NCBI RefSeq assembly: GCF_900110145.1 | Contig: NZ_FOCP01000010.1 | Coordinates: 53,809 to 117,808, forward strand | Direction of reading: 5' to 3' | DNA: 64,000 nucleotides | DNA from: Nitrosomonas marina | Lineage (GTDB): Bacteria; Pseudomonadota; Gammaproteobacteria; Burkholderiales; Nitrosomonadaceae | In this document: positions 17,315 through 27,079 of the stretch, in pieces | How positions within the stretch are numbered: the stretch's first letter is position 1 | Layout of the letters: the number at the start of each line of letters is the position of its first letter | Notes under the pieces: generated by a model | Databases searched by the model: none | The model's input: only the letters and a program-made list of their open reading frames with translations | Told to the model about the DNA's origin: nothing | Position numbers and translations under genes: made by a program

Positions 17315-17425
17315 CAGTTAGTTGTTCAGTAACAGGCAGCGGCAATCGCCACGGAAAACCACCCGCACGACTGCAGTTTTCACGTAATGAAATCAAGCTA
17401 CAAACCACAGTAATAAATTATCAAA

Positions 17426-18166
17426 ATGCCAACACTTCATGAGAAAGTCGCCATTATTACCGGTTCATCCCGGGGAATCGGCGCTGAGACCGCGTTGACT
17501 CTGGCCAGAGCTGGCGCCAGAGTCGTGATCAATTACCTGCAAAATCGCCAGGCAGCGGATGACGTGTGCTTGACCATCACACAAGAAGGTGGAAAATGTA
17601 TCGCTGTTCAGGCGGATGTCAGCAAATCTGCCGATGTCAGGCGATTATTTGCTACCACAATTGAACATTTTGGAAAGATAGATATTCTCGTCAACAGTGC
17701 CGGTATCCTGATTTTCAAGCAGATCGCCGAATTCACCGATGAGGAGTTCGACCGGATTCTCGACATAAATCTGAAAAGTATTTTTTACACGCTGCGCGAA
17801 GCTTCACAGTGCCTTGCCGACAATGGCCGAATCATAAATATATCCAGCACGGTAACACGCCTGATGCTACCAAAATATGGCGCTTACGCCGCTTCCAAAG
17901 GTGCTGTTGAACAATTGTCGCGCATCCTCGCCCGTGAAGTTGGTGACAGAGGGATTACCGTGAATACGGTATCACCCGGGCCTGTATTTACCGATATGTT
18001 CAGAGCTGATAAAACTGAAGAAGATTTTCAGCGCATGGCCGCAATGTCGTCACTCGGACGAATCGGGGAAGTTGACGATATTGCACAGATTGTTCTGTTT
18101 CTTGCAAGCGATGCAGCCCGCTGGGTCACTGGACAGGATGTCGGTGCAAATGGTGGCATGATCTGA
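17426..18166 (+). CDS. Short-chain dehydrogenase/reductase, FabG-like
   Basis: 246 residues, classical SDR. Seen: cofactor loop TGSSRGIG (residues about 13-20), NSAG, catalytic Ser in NISSTVT, the YAASK motif with catalytic Tyr and Lys, and the SPGPVFTDM loop. The residues after the second strand (NYLQNR) lean to NADPH. A stand-alone gene; substrate unknown, 3-oxoacyl or other ketone reduction is the family's common activity. Confidence 0.88.
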   Translation: MPTLHEKVAIITGSSRGIGAETALTLARAGARVVINYLQNRQAADDVCLTITQEGGKCIAVQADVSKSADVRRLFATTIEHFGKIDILVNSAGILIFKQIAEFTDEEFDRILDINLKSIFYTLREASQCLADNGRIINISSTVTRLMLPKYGAYAASKGAVEQLSRILAREVGDRGITVNTVSPGPVFTDMFRADKTEEDFQRMAAMSSLGRIGEVDDIAQIVLFLASDAARWVTGQDVGANGGMI

Positions 18167-18191
18167 TTCGTTGCTGTCCGAACATATAATC

Positions 18192-18226
18192 AAAAAAACA
18201 GCCATAAACAACAATGTGTATGGCTG
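18192..18226 (-). terminator. Intrinsic terminator on the minus strand
   Basis: CAGCCATA (18199-18206) pairs with TATGGCTG (18219-18226), and on the minus strand the stem is followed by seven T (18198-18192). No minus-strand gene lies upstream of it, so it would stop transcription antisense to the ald leader. Confidence 0.5.
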
Positions 18227-18375
18227 CCAAAGGAGAGAAGAAATTTAAACGTTACGTTGCAGGCATTTGCATTACAAAGCAAGCAGTATCGTTATATGAA
18301 ACAATACACCTATTATTCTGCTGATACTGTGTTATTTACCACATTGAGGCATAATTGGGCTTACCGGAGAAAATG

Positions 18376-19491
18376 ATGCGCATTGGCGTTCCCAAAGAAA
18401 TCAAAACACATGAAAACCGCGTGGGACTGACGCCGTCATCAGTCCGCGAGCTCACCGTTCATGGCCATCAGGTTATGATACAAAAAAATGCCGGACTCGC
18501 CATCGACCTTGACGATGGCCGCTATCAGGCGGCAGGTGCAGAAATCGTCGAAACAGCCGAAGAGATCTTCGCCAGGGCTGAACTGATCGTCAAAGTCAAG
18601 GAACCGCAACCGGAAGAGCTTAAATTACTGCACGCCGATCAAACCCTGTTTACCTATCTGCATCTGGCACCCGATCCGACGCAGGCCAAAGCATTGTTGG
18701 AATCGGGTTGCATTGCCATCGCCTACGAAACCGTCACCGACCAGTATGGCGGATTACCGCTGCTCGCGCCTATGAGCGAAGTTGCCGGCCGCATGTCGAT
18801 TCAGGCCGGCGCACATGCGCTGGAGATGGACCAGGGTGGACGCGGCATGCTTCTTGGCGGCGTCTCGGGTGTGCCCTCCGCGAAAGTTGTTATCCTGGGT
18901 GGAGGGGTCGTAGGTACGAATGCAGCGCGGGTCGCCATGGGTATGGAAGCGCATGTCACCGTGGTAGACAAATCGATTCACCGGCTGCAACAACTTGACC
19001 AGCAGTACGGATCGCGCATCAATACTGTTTTTTCTACTGTCGATGCCATCGAGGAACAGATTTCGGAAGCAGACCTGGTCGTCGGCGCAGTTCTCGTGCC
19101 GGGAGGGTCAACACCCAGACTGGTCGGCCATGAACTCATCAAAGCCATGAACCGCGGCGCAGTGCTGGTTGATGTCGCGATCGATCAGGGCGGATGTTTT
19201 GCCACTTCCAAACCCACGACACTCGCAGACCCGGTTTACATACTGGACGAAGTGGTTCATTATTGTGTATCCAACATGCCAGGTGCTGTTGCACGCACGT
19301 CTACATTTGCATTAAACAACGTTACGCTGCCCTATGTCCTGACGATAGCCGAGAAAGGTTCTCGTAACGCGCTGGTCGACGATGCGCATTTACGCAACGG
19401 TCTGAATGTCTATTTGGGCCAAATCACCCATCAGGCAGTCGCACACGATCTCGGTCTGCCGTACGTTTCCCCGCTGGAATTGCTGCGGTAA
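18376..19491 (+). CDS. ald: Alanine dehydrogenase
   Basis: Interconverts L-alanine with pyruvate, NH3 and NADH. The N-terminus MRIGVPKEIKTHENRVGLTP is the family signature, catalytic Lys and His occur in KVKEPQ and in TYLHLAPD, and the NAD-binding glycine loop is VVILGGGVVGTNAA. Two ATGs stand in tandem; I take the second (18376), with GGAG six bases before it, because it gives the family's usual N-terminus. In an ammonia oxidiser this could assimilate ammonium or salvage alanine. Confidence 0.93.
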   Translation: MRIGVPKEIKTHENRVGLTPSSVRELTVHGHQVMIQKNAGLAIDLDDGRYQAAGAEIVETAEEIFARAELIVKVKEPQPEELKLLHADQTLFTYLHLAPDPTQAKALLESGCIAIAYETVTDQYGGLPLLAPMSEVAGRMSIQAGAHALEMDQGGRGMLLGGVSGVPSAKVVILGGGVVGTNAARVAMGMEAHVTVVDKSIHRLQQLDQQYGSRINTVFSTVDAIEEQISEADLVVGAVLVPGGSTPRLVGHELIKAMNRGAVLVDVAIDQGGCFATSKPTTLADPVYILDEVVHYCVSNMPGAVARTSTFALNNVTLPYVLTIAEKGSRNALVDDAHLRNGLNVYLGQITHQAVAHDLGLPYVSPLELLR

Positions 19492-19541
19492 TTCGTATCA
19501 CCCTCGGTCGTTCCGACAGTTACTGACACATGATTTGTGGT

Positions 19542-22520
19542 TTAGTGCACACGCTTTTTATTTTGGGCCAGCAACCAGCCCACTGTCCACTTCACATGCG
19601 TCACATTGCCGGCCAGATCCTTCACGCTGGCTTCAATTTCCGCGCCAATATTCGAAATCGGATTGCGCAGCGTCATGGTAATTATTTCGTGCATATCGGC
19701 CTTACGCGGTATATTCTGACATCTTCTCTGCCCGTCTTGTATGCATACGACCAGGCTGTCCGGATCAATACCGCTGCCAACATCCGTGGAGCCGATCTTA
19801 AGTCCGATGATACGGTCATCATCAATAGTTGCCGCCAGATTCAAGGTAGGTTTTTGCGTATCTCTCAATTCCTGAGCGCCGCCCGGCGTGCCCAGATCGA
19901 TCCAGCGGGACAGCATACCGAGTTCCTCCGGCGTGATTGAAGTCGGGTGATCAACACCAAAATTGATATCATTCGGATATTGCGCATCCGTTCGGTTATC
20001 CGTGCGCTGATTGGCTGCCTTCCAGTACAACAGACTGCCGCGTGAATTGAACGCCTTGATATATTTGGACAAGAACGGGCGACTCAGCGATTCACCACTC
20101 ATGCCGGTGACCCTGAGTTCTGGAGGTGTGCATGTCTGTTGATTATCGACTACCAGACACCACCAGGTCGTATTTTGCGCATGATTGGCACCGTTCGTTC
20201 TGTCAAGCGCCAGCCCCGCTGAAGGCTGACCACCGCCGTGGCATGAAACACAATGCCGGTCGAAAATTGGCTTGATATCGCGCGTAAATTCAATCTGCAT
20301 ACCGTAACCAGGCACCTTACGGGTTGTCACTATATTTCCCGACTTGCCGGTTAACAGCGGCACCTGCCCTCTGCCAAGCTGCGGTATCACATAGGCGGGC
20401 GTCGCCGCAAAGGAATCGACAAACTGGATCCGCGTTGGCCGCGCATGTACGTGACAGCCGCCACAGGTTTTCTTCTCGCCCGGGCGCAAATGCTGCCAGG
20501 ACTGATCAGTATTTAACGTTCGTCCATCACAATCGATCCCCTGCATGATATATGGCGTATTGGCCGGAAAGCTGAGCAGAAAACTGGTGTCCGGATGGCC
20601 GCTTGGATCTTTAATACGGCTGCCGTCTGCTGCGTAATGCAACACCGGCACTTCCCCGAGAATCGCCACGCGCTCGCCGGTCACATTCGCAATCTGCTCA
20701 TGTATGTTCGGGCCACGGTTCGGATAAGTTGCAATCATGCGTACGCCGCATAATTCCTCATCGGTATAATCAATGGTATCGGTACCTTGCAGATGAAAGG
20801 CATGCAAGCTTTCAAAAACGGGAACGCCACCACGCGGCCGTGTTTCACGATCAGTAATCGATGCCGCGCCAAGCAATCCGAAAGGTGTCCCGGCAGGCAG
20901 CTCGGGTCGGTCAACCAGTTTGTCCGCACGTGGTATTTCCGCCGGTTTTTCGATACCGTAAATTGCCTGATACGGCACCACCGCCCTGCCCATAATTTCG
21001 TGCCAATCCGGAGAATCCACGACCAGCTGCAGATCGGACGGGTGGCGTGATGGAATTTTTGTCGCCAGATAAATTCCCCCGTCACAACCCGGAATATCCT
21101 TGCCGAGATGTGTCAGCAAGTTCATGCCTGTTCCGCTGCCGCTGCCATTAATTAACGGCGGTGTCGGCTTGCCCATTTTTTTGAAAATATGGTCGTCGAT
21201 CACGCTGCTGCACAACCCTTTGAACCAGGTCATCATCAACCCGTTCTGCGGCAATGCCGCGGGATGGCTAAGCTTGCCAGTAAACAGCATCGGATCGCCA
21301 TAGCCCGGCACAGTTACTGTGGGCGGATCGAGCGGTCTGGCAATGGCATCGTCATTGATCGCCCAGGGCGTCACATTGACAACATCGTTCGGCACATACA
21401 TATCCGCTGGCACGGCCACGTTATAGGGGCTCTTGCCTTCCATGCCTTTTGGTTCGGGCTTTACGCAAATAATCACACCCGCGCCGTTATTGTTGCCACG
21501 ATAGTAATCCGAGAAACAGACGCGCCCATCGGACATCTGTGTCATAAAATGCGCCGCCATATGGTCCTCGCCATAATAACTCACTGCATGATCGCCGCTA
21601 TGCTGGCCGAACAGTGGAAAATTGCCGGCACCGTCCGGCATCTGGGTATAAATATGAAACAGATTATCCAGCGTGGTAAACCAGCCCGGGCCGCTGTTGG
21701 CATATCGGAACGGCAGACCGCCGAATATCTGCCAGCTCGAATAGGCCACCCGCCCGTCCATCAGGGTAAATGGATGCTGCTCCTGCGAAAGAGAATGATG
21801 GCTGGACAGCTCGAGATTTTTCCAATCCGTATCGATTGCCCAGATGCGCGTGCCGAGCCGGTTGGTGTTGGTTCTGAAAACCATGGTGGATAGATTTCCG
21901 TCGCGCGTGGAGGTAAACGCCAGCCGATTGTGATCGATAAATGTCGGCCCTGCATCGAACACGCCTTTCTCAAACGGCATGGCATCAGTGGTTTTCGTTT
22001 CCAGGTCGTAGATGTGCAGATGTGCGCCTGATGACTGTAAATACATACTGGGCAGGTCCTGCCATCCCAGATTTTCAGGTGTTGCATCCGGGTGCAGCAC
22101 CTGGCTGTGAATGTTAGCGGTATTATGCACCAGCGTTCCGCGAAACACGGAAAACACAATTTGTTTACCGTCAAACGAAACCTGCGGATCAAGTGCCGCG
22201 CAGGCATTCTGTTTTGTCGAATTCGCCGAACAGTTATAAACAATCTGCTCGGAACCGTCAGGCTGGCGCAACACCAGGTCACAGGGTGCGGCGAAACCGC
22301 TGAAAAAGTTGGTCACGTCCGGCAGCACATCATACATATCCAACCCGCGCAGTGTTCGCGTTACAGTCTGTTTGACACCGTTCACGGTCACCGTCCCGGT
22401 CAAATCAAAAGTGTCCGTCGCCCGCTCACACCGCGAATAGACAATCGGAACGGAAGCGAAAGATTGCGCGGTATGCCAGACACCCCACACCAGACACGCC
22501 GCCACCATCAGTTTTTTCAT
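19542..22520 (-). CDS. Exported dihaem beta-propeller protein, hydrazine-synthase-alpha-like
   Basis: 992 residues with a signal peptide (MKKLMVAACLVWGVWHTAQS, cleavage near FAS). The first half has WD40-like PD40 strands (DPQVSFDGKQIVFS, GPTFIDHNRLAFTSTRDG), so a beta-propeller. Two CxxCH haem c sites follow: CGGCH at residues 686-690 and CVSCH at 757-761, the second in a short cytochrome domain (FDRHCVSCHGGG). The tail is an Ig-like strand region. This order, propeller then two haem modules, resembles hydrazine synthase subunit alpha of anammox bacteria, whose relatives occur in ammonia oxidisers. The activity is unknown. It ends 50 bases from ald, convergent. Confidence 0.75.
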   Translation of the reverse strand: MKKLMVAACLVWGVWHTAQSFASVPIVYSRCERATDTFDLTGTVTVNGVKQTVTRTLRGLDMYDVLPDVTNFFSGFAAPCDLVLRQPDGSEQIVYNCSANSTKQNACAALDPQVSFDGKQIVFSVFRGTLVHNTANIHSQVLHPDATPENLGWQDLPSMYLQSSGAHLHIYDLETKTTDAMPFEKGVFDAGPTFIDHNRLAFTSTRDGNLSTMVFRTNTNRLGTRIWAIDTDWKNLELSSHHSLSQEQHPFTLMDGRVAYSSWQIFGGLPFRYANSGPGWFTTLDNLFHIYTQMPDGAGNFPLFGQHSGDHAVSYYGEDHMAAHFMTQMSDGRVCFSDYYRGNNNGAGVIICVKPEPKGMEGKSPYNVAVPADMYVPNDVVNVTPWAINDDAIARPLDPPTVTVPGYGDPMLFTGKLSHPAALPQNGLMMTWFKGLCSSVIDDHIFKKMGKPTPPLINGSGSGTGMNLLTHLGKDIPGCDGGIYLATKIPSRHPSDLQLVVDSPDWHEIMGRAVVPYQAIYGIEKPAEIPRADKLVDRPELPAGTPFGLLGAASITDRETRPRGGVPVFESLHAFHLQGTDTIDYTDEELCGVRMIATYPNRGPNIHEQIANVTGERVAILGEVPVLHYAADGSRIKDPSGHPDTSFLLSFPANTPYIMQGIDCDGRTLNTDQSWQHLRPGEKKTCGGCHVHARPTRIQFVDSFAATPAYVIPQLGRGQVPLLTGKSGNIVTTRKVPGYGMQIEFTRDIKPIFDRHCVSCHGGGQPSAGLALDRTNGANHAQNTTWWCLVVDNQQTCTPPELRVTGMSGESLSRPFLSKYIKAFNSRGSLLYWKAANQRTDNRTDAQYPNDINFGVDHPTSITPEELGMLSRWIDLGTPGGAQELRDTQKPTLNLAATIDDDRIIGLKIGSTDVGSGIDPDSLVVCIQDGQRRCQNIPRKADMHEIITMTLRNPISNIGAEIEASVKDLAGNVTHVKWTVGWLLAQNKKRVH

Positions 22521-22713
22521 GTAAAGTTTTATGCAAAGCTGTTGATTCTAAATGATCATACTCTCCAGCTTCTCGCTTTTCAACACAGCTATAGCTTGCG
22601 CTGCAATCATGCCATTCGAATCGATAAACAATCATTTTTTACATAATTGTGTAATAATTTACGCAGAAACACTCTTTCATTCGATATTTCTGAATTGAAC
22701 GGGAGGAATAACT

Positions 22714-23931
22714 GTGAGTCCAGAACGATCCAAAATAGCCCAGTCCGAAAACAAAATCGAAAAAAAATTCCCATTTAGCCTGGGCGATATTATTAAATTC
22801 ATCGGCGCATTTGCAGTCATCATTCCGTTGATATTAGGCTATATACAATACCAACAACAAGTACGGGAAAACCTGGACGAGAACTTTCGAGCGATTGTGA
22901 GCGGCCTTTCATCTGAAAGAAAGCAAAATCGACTTGCCAGTGCAAGTAACCTCGGCACGTTTATCAAAGAAGGCAGTCCTTACTATAACGAAGCAGTTGA
23001 TATCCTGATAAATACGGTCTCCTTTGAATCTGATATTGACGTGTTGCAAGCAATTAGAAGCAGTCTGGAAAAGATATCATTTGAAGACAATAAAAGAATT
23101 ATTCAAAAACTATTGAAGCTGGAACAGAATTTTTTTATTTATGATGAATATCTCAAAGTCAAATTGAGAACCGAACAGGAAATTGCGAACAAGGAGTTGC
23201 AGCGATACAAGGAATTACTTGCGTTTACAGAAACACCTAAAACCAGTTTAAAAGAAAATGAACTGGAGCTGGAAACATACAAAAACAGATATTTGGCAAG
23301 CATCACCAGACATATGAGTCTCGAGCTTTCAAATAAAGAAAATCCATTTCGCAGCGAACTGGTTGCGAAATTTATCGTCAGTTTTTTATCGGTTGCACGC
23401 AAAAACCCCATGGCTGGCCTGGAACTCTACCAAAACAGCTGGAATTATGTGGTATTGACTGATTTAAAATTACCGGAAATTAATATTTATAGATCAGCGT
23501 TAAGCAGCACTACAATTTCTGCAGTTGATTTTAGCCATTCAAAGATCGAGGATACGACCTTTGAGAACTCAATCATTGAAGATAGCAATATTTCACATTC
23601 AACAATTCATGCCACGTTATTTAATAGTATTGTTTCTTTAAAAGGAACTCAATTCAAAGGCGCGACATTAACCGATGTCTTTTTTTATGATTCCGATTTA
23701 AAAGGAGCCAATTTTACCGGCGCAAAAGGCTTAAAACCTGCCTACTTTTATAAAGCCAGAAACCTTGACCAGGCTGTATTTGATGCTGATTTCTCAAATC
23801 GGCTGAAGCAGGTTGATACAATTTCTGAGGCGGACTTTATGGATTATCTTTGCGATTCCGATCTGTCGCCTACACGGCGAGCAGAATTATCAAGAGACAT
23901 ATCGGGAGAGGCCTCTGTAAGATGCGACTAA
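22714..23931 (+). CDS. Membrane-anchored pentapeptide-repeat protein
   Basis: 405 residues, GTG start with a strong GGAGG. One membrane helix lies at about residues 29-48 (IKFIGAFAVIIPLILGYIQY). A helical, coiled-coil-prone middle of about 200 residues follows. From about residue 262 there are pentapeptide repeats of the A(D/N)LxX kind (ISAVDFSHSKIEDTTFENS, later DLKGANFTGAKGLKPAYF), which fold as a right-handed beta-helix. It resembles pentapeptide proteins with a tethered helical domain; function unknown. It is divergent from the dihaem gene. Confidence 0.75.
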   Translation: MSPERSKIAQSENKIEKKFPFSLGDIIKFIGAFAVIIPLILGYIQYQQQVRENLDENFRAIVSGLSSERKQNRLASASNLGTFIKEGSPYYNEAVDILINTVSFESDIDVLQAIRSSLEKISFEDNKRIIQKLLKLEQNFFIYDEYLKVKLRTEQEIANKELQRYKELLAFTETPKTSLKENELELETYKNRYLASITRHMSLELSNKENPFRSELVAKFIVSFLSVARKNPMAGLELYQNSWNYVVLTDLKLPEINIYRSALSSTTISAVDFSHSKIEDTTFENSIIEDSNISHSTIHATLFNSIVSLKGTQFKGATLTDVFFYDSDLKGANFTGAKGLKPAYFYKARNLDQAVFDADFSNRLKQVDTISEADFMDYLCDSDLSPTRRAELSRDISGEASVRCD

Positions 23932-24355
23932 CGAACCGTTAAAAAATAAAAGTATGTTTGATTATTTTTGATAATCTGCCGCATTACAAGTTTTCGAGCT
24001 GGCTCTATCAATCGTTGGATAACATTAAGGCTGTTCGAAAATAGAATGAATTGCTGAACATCAATTTAGCAAGATTTTACTATCTTTTGGTTAAAGAAAA
24101 TAATGGTAATTGCTCCAAATAATCAAAATCTATTTTTTAATTGGGAAATATGAAAATAATTTTTCGCTCCACTTAAAACCTGATATCCGTGCAGTTGACA
24201 TCATGTAAAAATTGAAGCGCGGTTCATCGAAATATGTTTGGAATGATAGCTTTTGCATGCTGTTTCTAAAAAAATCAATGGAAAACCCATTTTTTCTTTT
24301 ATTTTACAAACAAATCTATGTCATCCCAACAAAAGTAAATCAAAATTACTGCAAC
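23932..24355. other. AT-rich gap, nothing recognised
   Basis: Between two convergent genes. A five-base stem followed by A-rich sequence just after the pentapeptide gene is too weak to call a terminator. Confidence 0.4.
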
Positions 24356-25084
24356 TTATACCTCTTTTTGCAGTAGTCCCTCAAACTGCTTTCGCGACAT
24401 TTCCAGAAACATGGCTGTCGACAGTCCGCCGCCTGCAAAGATCATGCACATCACCATAATCTGATAGCGCGCCGCAATCAGCGGGGAAATGCCGGACAGT
24501 ATCTGTCCGGTCATCATACCTGGCAAGGACACGAGGCCGACGGCAAGCATGGCGTTAATGGTGGGGATCAAGGCCGCGCGCATGGCGATGTTGCGCGCCT
24601 GATCGAAGCTCATCTGCCGTTCCAGCTCGGCGTTCATACGCTCTGCAGCAAGACTGACAGCATTCATTGAATTGGCGAACACCATGCCAGCCAGGGGTAT
24701 CATGTACTGTGGCAGATACCAGGGCTGCAGTTGCAAAACACCCTGCGTGACCACGACAAGGACAAAGCCACCGCCAATCAGTATCGAAATCAACGCCTGT
24801 TTATAGAGTACAGTACGCCGGGTTTTAATAGTGCCGAGGGCTATCCAGCTGGCAACCGTTACCATCACAGCCAGTACCGCAATGACAACCAGCGAACTTT
24901 CCGCTTCAAAAATGTACATGAGACAATAGCCGATCAGCAGCAGCTGCACCAGCATACGCCCCAGAGCATACGCTGCATGCCCAGGTGCAAGCGACCATTT
25001 CCAGAGAATTCCGATCACAAGCAGAACGGGAACAAACACCAGTGCCAGGTTAAACAGCGAAATGGTTTGCACGGATTCATTCAT
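24356..25084 (-). CDS. fetB: FetB/YbbM-type ABC permease (UPF0014)
   Basis: 242 residues with seven or so membrane helices; the PLAGMVFANSMNAVSLAAERM segment is the family signature. In E. coli FetAB exports iron and helps in peroxide stress. The ATPase partner FetA is not adjacent: the gene to the right is a lactate permease. It may be encoded elsewhere. AGGG precedes the ATG. Confidence 0.85.
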   Translation of the reverse strand: MNESVQTISLFNLALVFVPVLLVIGILWKWSLAPGHAAYALGRMLVQLLLIGYCLMYIFEAESSLVVIAVLAVMVTVASWIALGTIKTRRTVLYKQALISILIGGGFVLVVVTQGVLQLQPWYLPQYMIPLAGMVFANSMNAVSLAAERMNAELERQMSFDQARNIAMRAALIPTINAMLAVGLVSLPGMMTGQILSGISPLIAARYQIMVMCMIFAGGGLSTAMFLEMSRKQFEGLLQKEV

Positions 25085-25243
25085 AAGATTCCCTTTTGTC
25101 CCTTACGTCTCGTTTTCTGTAATAAAAACAATGATCAGATGACTGTCAGTTTTCAGTATTAATCTAAACAGATCTCTCGCAGTCTGAACAACGCATTTGT
25201 ATTCCTGATACGCACCAGCGTCACGGAGAAAGCATGTCGTCGT

Positions 25244-26944
25244 CTAGCAGACCACTGACAAATTACAGGCATCCAGGAAATAAGCAGCCAGAATGACAAC
25301 GGCGCCGGATAATATCAGATAATATAATGTCGGCAGAACTGTCATGCGGAGCACTTTTCCTTCGCGCCCAAGCAAACCGACTGTGGCTGAAGCAGCAACA
25401 ATATTATGAACGGCAATCATATTGCCCGCAGCTGCACCAACAGCCTGTGCGGCCACCAGCAGTTCACCAGATACACCAATCATTCGTGCCATGTCATACT
25501 GAAATTGTGCCAGCATCAGATTGGATACGGTGTTGGATCCTGCGATAAATGCACCCAACGCACCGACTGCGGGCGAAAAAAACGGATAAATCCCGCCCAC
25601 ACTGGCGGCAACCGATTGCGCCATTGCTTGCGGCATCGACGGCAAATCCGCCAGATTGACATCGGAATTGATTAAAATACGCACCATTGGAATAGTGAAA
25701 ATCAGCACAAAACCGGCCCCGGATAATGTTTGCGTCGATTCGTTTAATGCGGCTTTAATTCGATGCCATTGTATACGGAATATTAGAAATACGGTCAGCA
25801 CAGTCATTATCATAATACCACCCGGCAGATACAAAAACTGAATACTGCCTGAAATGTCCACCTCACCCATAATACTGGGCCATTCCAGGGTCAAATGACT
25901 GCTTAACCATGTTTTAATGTCGGTATTGGTGCGAGTAAGCACTAAAAACGCGGCCAGCAGCGCATAGGGTAACCATGCTGTTGAAATGGCAACATGCGAC
26001 CGGGATACCAGATCATCCAGCTTTATTTCAATACTGCCCAGCCAAGCTGCCGGCCAATCACTAACGGCCGAGAAATCCCAATGATTTTTTGGTATCAGGA
26101 AGCCAATGCGTGCTGCAGGCAATACGACTAACAATCCGGCCAAAGCGCCGATAATGGACGGAAATTCGGGTCCTAGAAACACACCTGCAAGCGCATAAGG
26201 AATGACAAATGCACAACCGGCGAAAATCGCAAACGGCGCGATGGCAATCCCCTCCGCCCAGGATTTATTACATCCGAAAAAACGTGTCAGCATCATGCAC
26301 ATCAGCAATGGCATCAATAGCCCTGCCAATGCGTGTACAAGTGCGACTTCTGATGTAATCAGACGCTCGAAAGCATTCCAGTCAGAACCTGCAGCAACGA
26401 GTTTTTCGGCAATATCGGCTTTGTCCAGCCCACCGGAGACACCCACAATGATAGGCGTTCCAACCGCACCGAACGATACCGGCGTGGATTGCACCATCAT
26501 ACCCACCATGACAGCCGCCATCGCCGGAAACCCAAGCGCAACCAGCAACGGCGCGATAACCGCTGCAGGAGTACCAAACCCGGAAACACCTTCAATAAAA
26601 CAACCAAACAACCAGGCCACTATAATCACCTGAACGCGTCTGTCCGGACTGATGTTGGAAAAACCGCGCCGGATTGCTGATATAGCACCCGCATACTTCA
26701 GGGTATTCAAAAGCAGGATCGCACCGAAAACAATCCATAGGATCGAAACCGTCAGAATCAGTCCCTGCAGAATCGACGCCATCACACGATTGAACGACAT
26801 TTCCCACACGATTAATGCAATACCGGCTGTCACAAAAAAAACTGCCGGCATCGCCCGCCGCGCCGGCCAATTCAACCCTACTAGCAAAAAAGCAGCTAAC
26901 AGCAACGGAAAAAAAGCGCAAAATGTAAGCAATGTTTGATTCAC
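25244..26944 (-). CDS. lldP: L-lactate permease (LctP family)
   Basis: 566 residues and about 13 membrane helices; proton-coupled uptake of lactate or glycolate. The family pattern is visible in GVSGFGTPAAVIAPLLVALG, the VGTPIIVGV loop, and GSNTVSNLMLAQFQ with NMIAVHNIVAASAT at the end. The start is a GTG at 26944 with AAAGGA about a dozen bases upstream, a weak ribosome site. It is divergent from the lutABC genes, 135 bases apart, so both probably share a control region. Confidence 0.92.
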   Translation of the reverse strand: MNQTLLTFCAFFPLLLAAFLLVGLNWPARRAMPAVFFVTAGIALIVWEMSFNRVMASILQGLILTVSILWIVFGAILLLNTLKYAGAISAIRRGFSNISPDRRVQVIIVAWLFGCFIEGVSGFGTPAAVIAPLLVALGFPAMAAVMVGMMVQSTPVSFGAVGTPIIVGVSGGLDKADIAEKLVAAGSDWNAFERLITSEVALVHALAGLLMPLLMCMMLTRFFGCNKSWAEGIAIAPFAIFAGCAFVIPYALAGVFLGPEFPSIIGALAGLLVVLPAARIGFLIPKNHWDFSAVSDWPAAWLGSIEIKLDDLVSRSHVAISTAWLPYALLAAFLVLTRTNTDIKTWLSSHLTLEWPSIMGEVDISGSIQFLYLPGGIMIMTVLTVFLIFRIQWHRIKAALNESTQTLSGAGFVLIFTIPMVRILINSDVNLADLPSMPQAMAQSVAASVGGIYPFFSPAVGALGAFIAGSNTVSNLMLAQFQYDMARMIGVSGELLVAAQAVGAAAGNMIAVHNIVAASATVGLLGREGKVLRMTVLPTLYYLILSGAVVILAAYFLDACNLSVVC

Positions 26945-27079
26945 CGGTATATTTTCCTTTCAATATGAAAATCAAATAAAATTGGTGCCAGAATCGGCAG
27001 TGACTGTTTTCACGTCCCAAAAGGTTTCATTCAATCGGGATTATCTTTATTATCTGCTCAGACGATACTTACATCTGAC

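Noticed and set aside
21189..22646. Plus-strand frames of 184 and 234 residues
   Set aside because: Shadows of the dihaem protein gene, rich in His and Arg with no family pattern.
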